Shown: piece after piece, positions 16,349-24,941 of the stretch
Layout: each line of letters starts with the position of its first letter
How positions within the stretch are numbered: the first letter of the stretch is position 1
NCBI GenBank assembly: GCA_000242935.3
Contig: CP007053.1
Span: 1,488,001-1,552,000, forward strand
Direction of reading: 5' to 3'
Source: Opitutaceae bacterium TAV5
Lineage (GTDB): Bacteria > Verrucomicrobiota > Verrucomicrobiia > Opitutales > Opitutaceae
Length of the DNA: 64,000 bases
Notes under the pieces: generated by a model
What the model was told of the DNA's origin: nothing
Seen by the model: only the letters and a program-made list of their open reading frames with translations
The model's database searches: none
Made by a program: the position numbers and the translations under genes

Positions 16349-17667
16349 GCCACGAAATGATCATCCTGCTGATGTTCTCGTCGCTGATGCTGCTGATGGC
16401 GACCGGCCAGCGCGTTTTTGGCGTGATGGGTTTTGTCGGCGTGGCCTGCGCCATCTGGCTGTGGGGCCCGGGCGGCTCGGAACTGGGGTTCAGCGCGGCC
16501 ATCAAGCTCTTCAACTGGTACCCCATGCTGACGCTGCCGATGTTCATTTTCATGGGCTACATGCTCTCGGAATCCGGCATCGCCAACGACCTCTACCACA
16601 TGTTGCACGTCTGGATGGGTTCGCTGCGCGGCGGGCTGGCCATCGGCACGCTGCTGCTTATGGTCCTCATCTCCTGCATGAACGGCCTGAGCGTGGCGGG
16701 CATGGCGATCGGCTGCAGCGTGGCGCTGCCCGAGCTCATGAAGCGCCACTACGACAAACGCATGATCAGCGGCATCATCCAGGCAGGCAGCTCGCTCGGC
16801 ATCCTGACGCCGCCCAGCGTCGTGCTCGTGCTCTACGGCATGATCGCGCGGCAGCCGGTCGGCCAGCTCTGGCTCGCGGGCGTCGGCCCCGGCCTGCTGC
16901 TCGCCGCGCTGTTCCTGATCTACATCGCGGTCCGCTGCTGGCTGCAGCCCGAACTCGGCCCCGTCCTGCCTGCCGCGGAGCGCAATTTCTCGACCGCGGA
17001 AAAATTCCGCGTGCTGCGCGCCGGCGTGATTCCGCTGCTGCTCATGTTCCTCGTCATCGGTTCGTTTTTCCTCGGCTACACCAGCCTCGTGGAAAGTTCG
17101 GCCGTGGGCGCGCTGGCCGCCCTCCTGGTGGCGTTTTTCAAGGGACGCCTGCGCGGCAAGGTCCTGCACAACGCCCTGCTGCAAACGCTCAACGCCAGCG
17201 CCATGTTCATGTGGATCATGATGGCAGCCCTTGCCTTCGCCGCCGTCTTCGACGGACTCGGCGCGGTCAAGTCCATCGAAGGCATCTTTCTGGAACAATG
17301 GGGGCTTACGCCTTGGCAGGTGCTCATCCTCATGCAGGTGTCGTTTCTCATCCTCGGTATCTTCCTCGATGATACGGCGATGCTCGTCATCGTGGCGCCC
17401 CTGTACATCCCGCTGATCGCAAAACTCGGTTTCAGCCCGATCTGGTTCGGCGTCCTCTACACCATCACCTGCCAGATCGCCTACCTCACACCGCCCTTCG
17501 GCTACAACCTGTTCCTCATGCGGGCCATGTCGCCGCCGGAGATTACCATCCGCGATATCTACGCCTCGATCGTCCCGTTTGTCATTATCATGATCCTGTC
17601 CATGGTCCTCATCATGATCTTTCCGCAGATCGCCCTGTGGCTGCCTGCGCAGTTCAACGTGAAGTAA
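16345..17667 (+). CDS. dctM: TRAP transporter large permease
   Basis: This 440-residue protein has about 12 membrane helices with the DctM hallmarks P-M-F-I-F-M-G-Y-M-L, S-S-L-G-I-L-T-P-P-S and the C-terminal half repeat I-A-Y-L-T-P-P-F-G-Y-N-L. It conducts the solute-sodium symport. The chosen ATG overlaps the small permease stop and has an AGGAG ribosome-binding site six bases upstream; longer starts lie inside that gene. The ethanolamine ammonia-lyase large-subunit gene starts 69 bases downstream on the same strand without an evident terminator between. Confidence 0.94.
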   Translation: MSHEMIILLMFSSLMLLMATGQRVFGVMGFVGVACAIWLWGPGGSELGFSAAIKLFNWYPMLTLPMFIFMGYMLSESGIANDLYHMLHVWMGSLRGGLAIGTLLLMVLISCMNGLSVAGMAIGCSVALPELMKRHYDKRMISGIIQAGSSLGILTPPSVVLVLYGMIARQPVGQLWLAGVGPGLLLAALFLIYIAVRCWLQPELGPVLPAAERNFSTAEKFRVLRAGVIPLLLMFLVIGSFFLGYTSLVESSAVGALAALLVAFFKGRLRGKVLHNALLQTLNASAMFMWIMMAALAFAAVFDGLGAVKSIEGIFLEQWGLTPWQVLILMQVSFLILGIFLDDTAMLVIVAPLYIPLIAKLGFSPIWFGVLYTITCQIAYLTPPFGYNLFLMRAMSPPEITIRDIYASIVPFVIIMILSMVLIMIFPQIALWLPAQFNVK

Positions 17668-17736
17668 AACAACCCGAAAATCCTCGCGCGGCTGGCCCGA
17701 TTCCCGCTGCGAAAACGGCCCAACGCCTTTCCCGAC

Positions 17737-19137
17737 ATGAGCAGCCACCCGTCCCGATGGTCCCTGACCGCAGGCGGGAGCCGGTACCACTTCGGCTCCC
17801 TGCGCGAGCTCATGGCCAGGGCCACGCCGCACCGCTCCGGCGACGTCCTCGCCGGCGTCGCCGCCGCCAGCGCGGAGGAGCGCGCCGCCGCCCGGCAATG
17901 CCTCGCCGACGTGCCGCTCGCGCAGTTTCTCGAAGACCTGCTCATCCCGTACGAGGACGACGCCGTCACCCGGCTGATCATCGACACGCATGACCGCGCC
18001 GCCTTCGCGCCGGTCGCCGGCCTCACCGTCGGCCAGTTCCGCGACTGGCTGCTGCGGTACGAAACCGACCACACCGTCCTCACCGCGCTCGCCCCCGGCC
18101 TCACGCCCGAAATGGTCGCCGCCGTTTCCAAGCTGATGAGCAACCAGGACCTCATCCTCGTGGCGCAAAAATGCCGCGTCGTCACCGCCTTCCGCGACAC
18201 CATCGGCCTGCCCGGCCGCCTCTCCGTCCGCCTCCAGCCCAACCACCCGACCGACGACCCGCAGGGCATCGCCGCCTCCATCCTCGACGGCCTCCTCTAC
18301 GGCTGCGGCGACGCCGTCATCGGCATCAACCCCGCCACCGACAGCGTGCCCGCCATGGAAACCCTGCTGCACCTGATCGACGAACTTGTCCGGCGCTACG
18401 ATATTCCCACGCAATCCTGCGTGCTCGCCCACGTGACCACCGCGCTCGAAGTGATGCGGCGCGGCGCGCCCGTCGATCTCGTTTTCCAGTCCATCGCCGG
18501 CACCGAAGCCGCCAACCGCAGCTTCGGCGTCACGCTGCCGATCCTCGCCGAGGCCCGCGAGGCCGCGCTCTCGCTCCGGCGCGGCACCGTCGGCGACAAC
18601 GTCATGTACTTCGAGACCGGCCAAGGCTCCGCGCTCTCTGCCGACGCGCATCACGGGCTCGACCAGCAGACCTGCGAAGTCCGCGCCTACGCCGTCGCCC
18701 GCGCCTTCAGCCCGCTGCTCGTCAACACCGTCGTCGGCTTCATCGGCCCCGAATACCTCTACGACGGCAAACAGATCATCCGCGCCGGCCTCGAAGACCA
18801 TTGTTGCGGCAAACTCCTCGGCCTGCCGATGGGCTGCGACATCTGCTACACCAACCACGCCGAGGCCGACCAGGATGACATGGACAACCTCCTCACCCTC
18901 CTCGGCGTCGCCGGCTGCACCTACATCATGGGCATCCCCGGCGCCGACGACATCATGCTCGGCTACCAGTCCACCTCGTATCACGACAGCCACTACATCC
19001 GCCAGGCGCTCGGCCTCCGTCCCGCGCCGGAATTCGAGGCGTGGCTGGAAAACATGCGCATCGTCGCCGGCGGCCGCCGCCTCCTGCCCGTTGCGCCAAC
19101 CCACGCCCTGCTCGCCGATGCCCGCCTCGCCGGATAA
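17737..19137 (+). CDS. eutB: Ethanolamine ammonia-lyase large subunit
   Basis: EutB forms the adenosylcobalamin-dependent active site that splits ethanolamine into acetaldehyde and ammonia. The 466-residue length and motifs fit the family: K-L-M-S-N-Q-D-L, R-L-Q-P-N-H-P-T-D-D, I-G-I-N-P-A-T-D-S, F-Q-S-I-A-G-T-E, F-E-T-G-Q-G-S-A-L-S-A and D-I-C-Y-T-N-H-A-E-A-D-Q. It is followed directly by eutC and preceded by a TRAP transporter rather than the usual EutH-type importer. No shell proteins, acetaldehyde dehydrogenase or reactivase are present nearby, so processing of acetaldehyde must be encoded elsewhere. Confidence 0.96.
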   Translation: MSSHPSRWSLTAGGSRYHFGSLRELMARATPHRSGDVLAGVAAASAEERAAARQCLADVPLAQFLEDLLIPYEDDAVTRLIIDTHDRAAFAPVAGLTVGQFRDWLLRYETDHTVLTALAPGLTPEMVAAVSKLMSNQDLILVAQKCRVVTAFRDTIGLPGRLSVRLQPNHPTDDPQGIAASILDGLLYGCGDAVIGINPATDSVPAMETLLHLIDELVRRYDIPTQSCVLAHVTTALEVMRRGAPVDLVFQSIAGTEAANRSFGVTLPILAEAREAALSLRRGTVGDNVMYFETGQGSALSADAHHGLDQQTCEVRAYAVARAFSPLLVNTVVGFIGPEYLYDGKQIIRAGLEDHCCGKLLGLPMGCDICYTNHAEADQDDMDNLLTLLGVAGCTYIMGIPGADDIMLGYQSTSYHDSHYIRQALGLRPAPEFEAWLENMRIVAGGRRLLPVAPTHALLADARLAG

Positions 19138-19162
19138 CCCCCGGGTCGTTGTCACCACCGGA

Positions 19163-19963
19163 ATGCCTTCTCCGCCTGCCGCCGTCGACCCGGCCGCTGC
19201 CACCGGCGACGCCGCCAACCGTGATCCGTGGGTGACCCTGCAACGCTACACCGCCGCGCGCATCGCGCTCGGCCGTGCCGGCGGCAGCCTGCGCACCGCC
19301 TCGCTGCTCGATTTTCGCCTCGCCCACGCCCGTGCCCGCGATGCCGTCCACGCCCCGCTCGATCCCGACGGGCTCGCGCGACAATTCGCGCAAAACGGCC
19401 TCGCCACCGAACGGCTCGCCACCGCGGTCAGCGACAAGGCGACCTACCTCGTGCGCCCCGACCTCGGTCGCCGCCTCGATGACGCTTCGCGCGAACGCCT
19501 CCGCACGCTCGCCGCGCAATGGGGCCGGCGCGACCTCGCCATCATTGTCTCCGACGGACTGGCCGCGCAGGCCGCCGACCGCCACGCCGCCGAAACCGTC
19601 ACCCGCCTCGCCGGCCACCTCACTGCCGCCGGCTGGACGCTCTACCCGATCCTGCTCGTCCCCTTCGGCCGCGTGAAGTTGCAGGACGAAATCGGCGCCA
19701 TTCTCGGCGCGCGCCATGCGCTCATCCTCCTCGGCGAGCGCCCCGGCCTCGGTTCTCCCGACAGCCTCGGCGCCTATTTCACGCACCGGCCGCGCGCCGA
19801 GTGCACCGACGCCGACCGCAACTGCATTTCCAACATTCGCCCCGCCGGCCTCCCTCCGGCCGCCGCCGCGCGCAAGCTCGCCCACCTGCTGGCCGACTCT
19901 GCCCGCCTCGGCGTAAGCGGCGTCGCGCTCAAGGACACCACGCAGGACGGCCGGCTGGAGTAA
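19163..19963 (+). CDS. eutC: Ethanolamine ammonia-lyase small subunit
   Basis: EutC is the partner subunit that contributes to cobalamin binding. The 266-residue product has T-A-A-R-I-A-L-G-R-A-G near the start, D-F-R-L-A-H-A-R-A-R-D-A-V-H, and L-G-E-R-P-G-L-G-S-P-D-S-L-G-A-Y together with R-N-C-I-S-N-I-R, all family hallmarks. An alternative ATG at position 19118 would overlap the end of eutB by 20 bases and add 15 residues; neither start has a clear ribosome-binding site. The frame is intact. A multi-hairpin repeat follows. Confidence 0.93.
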   Translation: MPSPPAAVDPAAATGDAANRDPWVTLQRYTAARIALGRAGGSLRTASLLDFRLAHARARDAVHAPLDPDGLARQFAQNGLATERLATAVSDKATYLVRPDLGRRLDDASRERLRTLAAQWGRRDLAIIVSDGLAAQAADRHAAETVTRLAGHLTAAGWTLYPILLVPFGRVKLQDEIGAILGARHALILLGERPGLGSPDSLGAYFTHRPRAECTDADRNCISNIRPAGLPPAAAARKLAHLLADSARLGVSGVALKDTTQDGRLE

Positions 19964-19972
19964 AGCCCGGAC

Positions 19973-20123
19973 GTGGCATGGGCATCCTGCCCATGTGGCG
20001 CGGGCGTCCCGCCCGCCGACGGCGAAGCCGCCGGGATTGGCAGAAAAAGTGGCACGGGCTTCCAGCCCGTGAACGTTGCCTCTCCGTGTTTCGCACCGCC
20101 CACGGCCAGGATGGCCGTGCCAC
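19973..20123. repeat. Multi-hairpin (REP-like) intergenic repeat, copy 1
   Basis: This stretch after eutC is a chain of short palindromic modules: CATGGGCATCCTGCCCATG, GCGGGCGTCCCGCCCGC, GGCGAAGCC, CACGGGCTTCCAGCCCGTG and CACGGCCAGGATGGCCGTG. A second copy with the same module order lies after the LmbE gene at 57143-57307. The modules differ in their arms but preserve pairing. It fills most of the 301-base gap before pncB. It translates into a spurious peptide rich in A-R-A-T and G-H-P-A-R in one frame and is not coding. Confidence 0.85.
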
Positions 20124-20264
20124 ACGCACGCTGTCCCTGACCTCACTTTCCGGTGGCCTTGGTAGTAAGAATCCGAAAAATCCGGAGCTTCGGAATCCCC
20201 CCTCCCCCGTCTCCCGAAATGACTCTTGAGCAGTCCCCTCCCCTCGCGTTTTCTCAATACCGTC

Positions 20265-21767
20265 ATGCCTGCCACGAAGCGCTTGCCTTCCGCCCCGGTT
20301 CATCCCGGCCTCAGCCGTCATTCCCCGCTCATGACGGATCTCTACCAGCTCACGATGGCCTGCGGCTACTGGAAGACCGGCACGCATGTGAAGGAGGCCG
20401 CGTTTCATCTCACTTTCCGCAGGCCTCCGTTCCAGAGTGGCTACACGATCGCCGCCGGCCTCGGCGACGCCATCGCCTGGCTCCGCGACCTGCACTTCAC
20501 CGATGCCGACCTGGCGTACCTGCGCACCCTCGCCGGCCCTGACGACTCGCCCTTCTTCGAAGCCGGCTTTATCGACCACCTGCGCGAGTTCGCCTTCACC
20601 TGCGATGTCAATGCCGTCCCCGAAGGCACGGTCGTGTTTCCCCACGAGCCGCTCCTCCGCGTCACCGGTCCCATCCTCCAGGCGCAGCTCGTCGAGACGG
20701 CCCTCCTCAATTTCATCAACTTCCAGACGCTCATCGCCACCAAGGCCGCGCGCATCTGCGGCGCCGCGCAAGGCGAGCCTGTCCTCGAATTCGGCATGCG
20801 CCGCGCCCAGGGCATCGACGGCGCCCTCGCCGCCAGCCGCGCCGCGTATATCGGCGGTTGCGCCGCCACCTCCAACGTCCTTGCCGGACAACTCTTCGGC
20901 ATCCCCGTCCGCGGCACCCACGCACATAGCTGGGTAATGTCGTTCGACGACGAATCCGCCGCCTTCGAGGCATACGCCGGGGCCATGCCGCACAACTGTA
21001 TTTTTCTTGTCGATACCTACGACACGCTCGACGGCGTCCGCCGCGCCGTCGAGGCCGGCCGCCGGCTGCGCGAGCGCGGCCACCGGATGGCCGGCATCCG
21101 CCTCGATTCGGGCGACCTCGCGTGGCTCAGTATCGAGGCGAGAAAAATCCTCGACGAAGCCGGCTTCACCGACGCCGTCATCGTGGCCAGCAACGATCTC
21201 GACGAACACATCATCACCAGCCTCAAGCAGCAGGGCGCGAAGATCGGTTCGTGGGGTGTCGGCACCCGGCTGGTCACCGCGTACGACCAGCCTGCGCTCG
21301 GCGGCGTCTACAAACTCGGCGCCATCCGCGAGCCCGGCGGCGACTGGGAGTTCAAACTCAAGCTCTCGGAACAGGTCGCCAAGATCTCGAACCCCGGCAT
21401 CCTGCAAGTCCGCCGCCACACCCATGCCGGGGAATTTGTCGGCGACACGATCTACAACGAACAGGACCCGCCCCCCGCCGGAGCCGCCACCTTCATCATC
21501 GACCCGGCCGACCTGACCCGCCGCAAGGCCATTCCTGCTGACGCCACCGCCGAAGACCTCCTCGTCCCGATCTTCCGCGGCGGCCGCCTCGTCTATGATC
21601 CGCCCGCCCTCGAAACCATCCGGACGCACGCGCAGACCCAGCTCTCGCGCCTCTACCGCGGCACCCGCCGCCTGCTCAATCCGCACGAGTATCCGGTCGG
21701 CCTCGACCCGAAACTCCACGACCTGAAAACCCGCCTCATCCTGAAACAACGGGGAGCCGGCGGATAA
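20265..21767 (+). CDS. pncB: Nicotinate phosphoribosyltransferase
   Basis: PncB joins nicotinate to phosphoribosyl pyrophosphate in the Preiss-Handler NAD salvage route. The 500-residue protein opens with [11 protein letters not shown], a hallmark of the long NAPRTase class, and has [25 protein letters not shown] and N-D-L-D-E. The ATG chosen lies 13 codons into a longer frame that would need a TTG start. The nicotinamidase gene follows on the same strand, so the two act in sequence: PncA makes nicotinate and PncB uses it. Confidence 0.95.
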   Translation: MPATKRLPSAPVHPGLSRHSPLMTDLYQLTMACGYWKTGTHVKEAAFHLTFRRPPFQSGYTIAAGLGDAIAWLRDLHFTDADLAYLRTLAGPDDSPFFEAGFIDHLREFAFTCDVNAVPEGTVVFPHEPLLRVTGPILQAQLVETALLNFINFQTLIATKAARICGAAQGEPVLEFGMRRAQGIDGALAASRAAYIGGCAATSNVLAGQLFGIPVRGTHAHSWVMSFDDESAAFEAYAGAMPHNCIFLVDTYDTLDGVRRAVEAGRRLRERGHRMAGIRLDSGDLAWLSIEARKILDEAGFTDAVIVASNDLDEHIITSLKQQGAKIGSWGVGTRLVTAYDQPALGGVYKLGAIREPGGDWEFKLKLSEQVAKISNPGILQVRRHTHAGEFVGDTIYNEQDPPPAGAATFIIDPADLTRRKAIPADATAEDLLVPIFRGGRLVYDPPALETIRTHAQTQLSRLYRGTRRLLNPHEYPVGLDPKLHDLKTRLILKQRGAGG

Positions 21768-21792
21768 TACCAATCCCTCAAAATTTTCTGAT

Positions 21793-21859
21793 TTTTACAC
21801 AAAGACCCCAAAGAATTGTCTGTTAACTCCTTCGCGCCCTTCGCGATCTTTGTGTAAAA
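21793..21859. repeat. Inverted repeat between pncB and pncA
   Basis: TTTTACACAAAGA is repeated exactly in inverse orientation 41 bases later. The spacer includes a short inner repeat of CTTCGCG. The element is AT-rich and lies just after the pncB stop. It has no T-run placed for a simple terminator, although an RNA hairpin is likely to form. Confidence 0.6.
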
Positions 21860-21928
21860 TCCGGAACATCCAGAGAACCGGTACAACCTGTACCCCGCCC
21901 CAAGCCCAACCAGCGAGCACAGCCCGAC

Positions 21929-22558
21929 ATGAACGCCCTCCTCCTCAGCGACATCCAGAACGACTTTCTCCCCGGCGGCGCGCTTGCCGTGCCGCAAGGC
22001 GATGCGATCCTCCCGGTCGTCAACCGCCTCCTGCAAAGTCCCGAATCCCGCAAAACCTTCCCGCTCGTCATCGCCACGCAGGACTGGCATCCGGCCAACC
22101 ACGGCAGCTTCGCCGCGCAGCACCCCGGTCATGCTCCGGGAGATACGATCCAGCTCGCCGGCCTCCCGCAAATCCTCTGGCCCGTCCACTGCGTGCAGCA
22201 CACGCCCGGCGCCGCCTTCGCTCCCGCGCTCGACACCACCCGCATCGCGCGCGTGTTCACCAAAGGCGCCGATCCGCAGATCGACAGCTACAGCGGCTTT
22301 TTCGACAACGGCCGCCGCCACGCCACCGGCCTCGGCGACTGGCTCCGCGAACAGGGCGTGACCGACGTCTGCCTTGCCGGACTCACCACCGATTACTGCG
22401 TGAAGTTCACCGCCCTCGATGCCGTCTCGCTCGGTTTTCGCACCCACGTCATCGCCGACGCCTGTCGCGGCGTGAACCTCCATCCCGACGACACCGCCCG
22501 CGCCCTCGCCGACCTCCGCGCAGCGGGCGTCCGCGTGATCGACAGTAACGGCCTGTGA
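21929..22558 (+). CDS. pncA: Nicotinamidase
   Basis: PncA deamidates nicotinamide to nicotinate for the upstream pncB product. The 209-residue isochorismatase-fold protein shows the catalytic triad Asp8 (L-S-D-I-Q-N-D-F), Lys112 (V-F-T-K-G) and Cys157 (T-D-Y-C-V-K). Metal ligands are Asp52 and His54 in Q-D-W-H, and His87 in W-P-V-H-C-V-Q. All match nicotinamidases rather than ureido-hydrolase relatives. It ends 44 bases before the convergent glycoside hydrolase gene. Confidence 0.95.
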   Translation: MNALLLSDIQNDFLPGGALAVPQGDAILPVVNRLLQSPESRKTFPLVIATQDWHPANHGSFAAQHPGHAPGDTIQLAGLPQILWPVHCVQHTPGAAFAPALDTTRIARVFTKGADPQIDSYSGFFDNGRRHATGLGDWLREQGVTDVCLAGLTTDYCVKFTALDAVSLGFRTHVIADACRGVNLHPDDTARALADLRAAGVRVIDSNGL

Positions 22559-22602
22559 GGTGTCAGCCGTCTCCACAACCGCGGGTACGGCGACCGGTCC
22601 CG

Positions 22603-24129
22603 CTAAATCCTTTCGTCCCGGCCTTGCGGTACGACGATGGTGACGCTTTGCGGCGGAAAACTCATCGGGAATCCCTCATCCAGCGAGGACTCGAGTGTGG
22701 TGGACGGACGAGGAAATCCGTCCGCATCCGCGCTGGCTGCGTTCCTGGACCAGGAATAAACGTCACTTTTCTGTACGTGCCCGCCAGGAACGCGCACCCG
22801 AATGCGCGAGTGACTTGTGCCGGTGTTGACAATCAGAAACGCCCACTCACGCCCGGCGCCGGCCTGTTTCGCGTCGCCGGTGCGCACCGGCAGTTTTGCC
22901 GCCAGTATCCTCATGTTGGAATAGACGGGAGGCGGATAGACTTTGGAAAACTCGCTGCCCGGAGGGAATGATCGCGACAACAGGGACCAGGTGTAGAACC
23001 AGGGACGCAGTTGCATGCCGTCCTTCTTCGACGTCCACATCCCCCAGTTGAAACCGTAGTGGGAATTGTCATCCAGCATCCAGGCAAGCACCCCCCAGCT
23101 GCCTGCCTCGATTGCCTGGATCGCATACTCGGCCATGTAGATACCGTAGGCCCACGGGTCTTCGCGATTCCAGGCGTTATTATCGGCGCCGGTTTTGGTT
23201 TCCCTTGTCGGCCCCCATTTCCAGATGCCCGCCTCGCCGATGATGAGCGGCTTGGTCTTGTCGGGATCCCCCTCGCGGACCTGACGCCAGGCTTCCGAAT
23301 ACAGGTCTTTCAAGCCGCCCCGACGCATGTCTTCGAGAACGATGTAGGTATGAAACTGATACGCACCAACCGAAGCCGCCCGCTTCTGCAACGGCGCGAG
23401 CCAGGATTTCCGGTCAAACATGGCCAGCGCAAGACTCGCACTGTCGGGCCCGACCAGGCGCACTTTGTCAGCAAGATCGCGCCGCCGGAATTCGGCTGCG
23501 ATGCCGTCGATTCCCTGCAGCCAGAGATCCTGCTTTTGGGCATAGGAGGAACTGGGTTCGTTCACATAACCGAAATACCTGATACAGGAATACCCTTTCG
23601 TTTTCACGAGATACTCCATGTAGCTGCCGATGATTTCGACATGTTTCGGGTCGCCGATGTCGCTGACCTCCGGCGTGCGCATCCAGCGCGTATTGTATCC
23701 CCACTCGGTGAGGATGACGGAGATGCCGAGTTTCTGGCAGACGTCGAGCTGTCGCAAGACCATCCGCATCTGCGGACTGTCCCAGTCATAGCGGCCATTC
23801 CCCTGATAACACCAACCGGAAACCATCATCATGCGGACGATCGGCGTGCGCATCCATCCGAGACGCTTTTCAATCAGATCGAAATCGGCATCGGTGATGC
23901 CGTTCCTGATGTAGGCGGTGGAGTCCCACTGGGCCCCGAAGCCGATAAACGGTCCATCCAGCGGATTGATCCCGGTCGTCTCGGCGACCACGAGCCGTTC
24001 CTGCCTGGCGTCAGGCGAAGGCTTGTCCTGGGCAACCAACGGCCGGGATGAAAATGCGGCAAACGGCAAACAGGCCACAAGAATGGCAAAGACAGGGACA
24101 CGGATGCCTGACGATTCGGAGCAAGTCAT
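22603..24129 (-). CDS. Secreted clan GH-A-type glycoside hydrolase
   Basis: This 508-residue protein has an N-terminal signal peptide (about residues 10-34) and a TIM-barrel core. The general acid is probably Glu191 in Y-V-N-E-P, and the nucleophile Glu299 in I-I-G-E-A-G, at the ends of strands 4 and 7 as in clan GH-A. F-G-A-Q-W-D near the start of the mature part resembles GH30/GH5-like enzymes. Substrate is unknown. It is the distal gene of a minus-strand cassette. The 77-base leader before its ATG contains a run of twelve C and a CT dinucleotide repeat on the coding strand. Confidence 0.75.
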   Translation of the reverse strand: MTCSESSGIRVPVFAILVACLPFAAFSSRPLVAQDKPSPDARQERLVVAETTGINPLDGPFIGFGAQWDSTAYIRNGITDADFDLIEKRLGWMRTPIVRMMMVSGWCYQGNGRYDWDSPQMRMVLRQLDVCQKLGISVILTEWGYNTRWMRTPEVSDIGDPKHVEIIGSYMEYLVKTKGYSCIRYFGYVNEPSSSYAQKQDLWLQGIDGIAAEFRRRDLADKVRLVGPDSASLALAMFDRKSWLAPLQKRAASVGAYQFHTYIVLEDMRRGGLKDLYSEAWRQVREGDPDKTKPLIIGEAGIWKWGPTRETKTGADNNAWNREDPWAYGIYMAEYAIQAIEAGSWGVLAWMLDDNSHYGFNWGMWTSKKDGMQLRPWFYTWSLLSRSFPPGSEFSKVYPPPVYSNMRILAAKLPVRTGDAKQAGAGREWAFLIVNTGTSHSRIRVRVPGGHVQKSDVYSWSRNAASADADGFPRPSTTLESSLDEGFPMSFPPQSVTIVVPQGRDERI

Positions 24130-24181
24130 TGTTCAGTTTGTAATTATTTTCGGATACAATCACACCGGTTGTGCGATCTGC

Positions 24182-24202
24182 GGGGGGGGGGGGAGAGAGA
24201 GA
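24182..24202. repeat. Homopolymer G12 tract with adjoining GA repeat
   Basis: Twelve consecutive G bases are followed by five GA units. On the minus strand this reads as a CT repeat and a C12 run beginning 64 bases and ending 53 bases before the start codon of the GH-A hydrolase. Such tracts change length by replication slippage. It lies just after the stop codon of the upstream pseudopilin gene and is not coding. Confidence 0.85.
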
Positions 24203-24206
24203 TGTG

Positions 24207-24917
24207 CTACTTGTTGAGCAACAGTTGCTCCCTCTCCTGGATAAAGACATCCAGCGGGAGCATGCGGGTGTGACCATCGGCAAAGACGACGAGAACGGAG
24301 TCTCCGCCTCTCGCCTGGGGAGCGGCCTTGGTGCGGGTGGGATCGTTCACAAAATATTCCGCCTCCACGTAGTAGCTGGGCAGCGCCTCGCCGTTGGAGC
24401 CGAGCGTATCGGTGCGGGCGGTCATCACCATGGCCGTCCGGGACGGATTGACGAGTGACGAGTAGGGACGCCGGACTTTTTTGTCAAAAATCACCGTGCT
24501 TCCTCCGTAATCGCCCAGCGGCTGATGGTTCGGATTCTCGATCAACGTATCCATCAACATGGGACTCTGGAGGATCAATCCGTTGCCGGGCCTGGTCCAG
24601 CCGCCCCGGACCGGCGTCTCGTAGGGCTGGATACCCTCTGTCGTCCAGAAAGGATCTTTCCACCCCCCTTCGGTCGTATCTGCCAGCAGGGGGAAGACCT
24701 GTTTGTTGTCGGCGAGATACAGGTGCAGCGTCTGGCCGATCATTCGCAGGCGGTTGAGCGACTGGGTGCGTTTGGCGAGCTGGCGGGTTTTGCCAACGGT
24801 CGGAATGATGATCGCCGCCAGGATGCCGATGATGGCAATAACGGTCAGCAGTTCGATCAATGTGAAGCCGGGAGAGGCGGCCGGTGTTTTTTTCCGGGAG
24901 GTATTTGCAGGTAACAT
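24207..24917 (-). CDS. Pseudopilin-like protein
   Basis: The 236-residue product has an 18-residue leader ending in Gly and then F-T-L-I-E-L-L-T-V-I-A-I-I-G, the prepilin peptidase site and helix. The C-terminal region contains V-F-A-D-G-H-T, the D-G-H element shared with the other pseudopilins here. It lies between a PEP-CTERM gene upstream and a secreted glycoside hydrolase downstream, all on the minus strand, the same order of functions as in the first cassette. Confidence 0.88.
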   Translation of the reverse strand: MLPANTSRKKTPAASPGFTLIELLTVIAIIGILAAIIIPTVGKTRQLAKRTQSLNRLRMIGQTLHLYLADNKQVFPLLADTTEGGWKDPFWTTEGIQPYETPVRGGWTRPGNGLILQSPMLMDTLIENPNHQPLGDYGGSTVIFDKKVRRPYSSLVNPSRTAMVMTARTDTLGSNGEALPSYYVEAEYFVNDPTRTKAAPQARGGDSVLVVFADGHTRMLPLDVFIQEREQLLLNK

Positions 24918-24941
24918 GATGACGGTCGGGTTGTGATACGG

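Noticed and set aside
16234-19218. Minus-strand open frame of 994 codons
   Set aside because: It is antisense to the TRAP permeases and eutB, is rich in Ala, Glu, Gly, Arg and His with no family motif, and arises from the GC-rich codon pattern of the real genes.
19973-20123. Possible CRISPR array
   Set aside because: The modules are different short palindromes with no equal repeats and no uniform spacers, and no cas gene is near.
18953-20275. Minus-strand open frame of 440 codons
   Set aside because: It runs antisense to eutB and eutC and through the multi-hairpin repeat; the A-R-A-T segment is a translation of that repeat, not protein.
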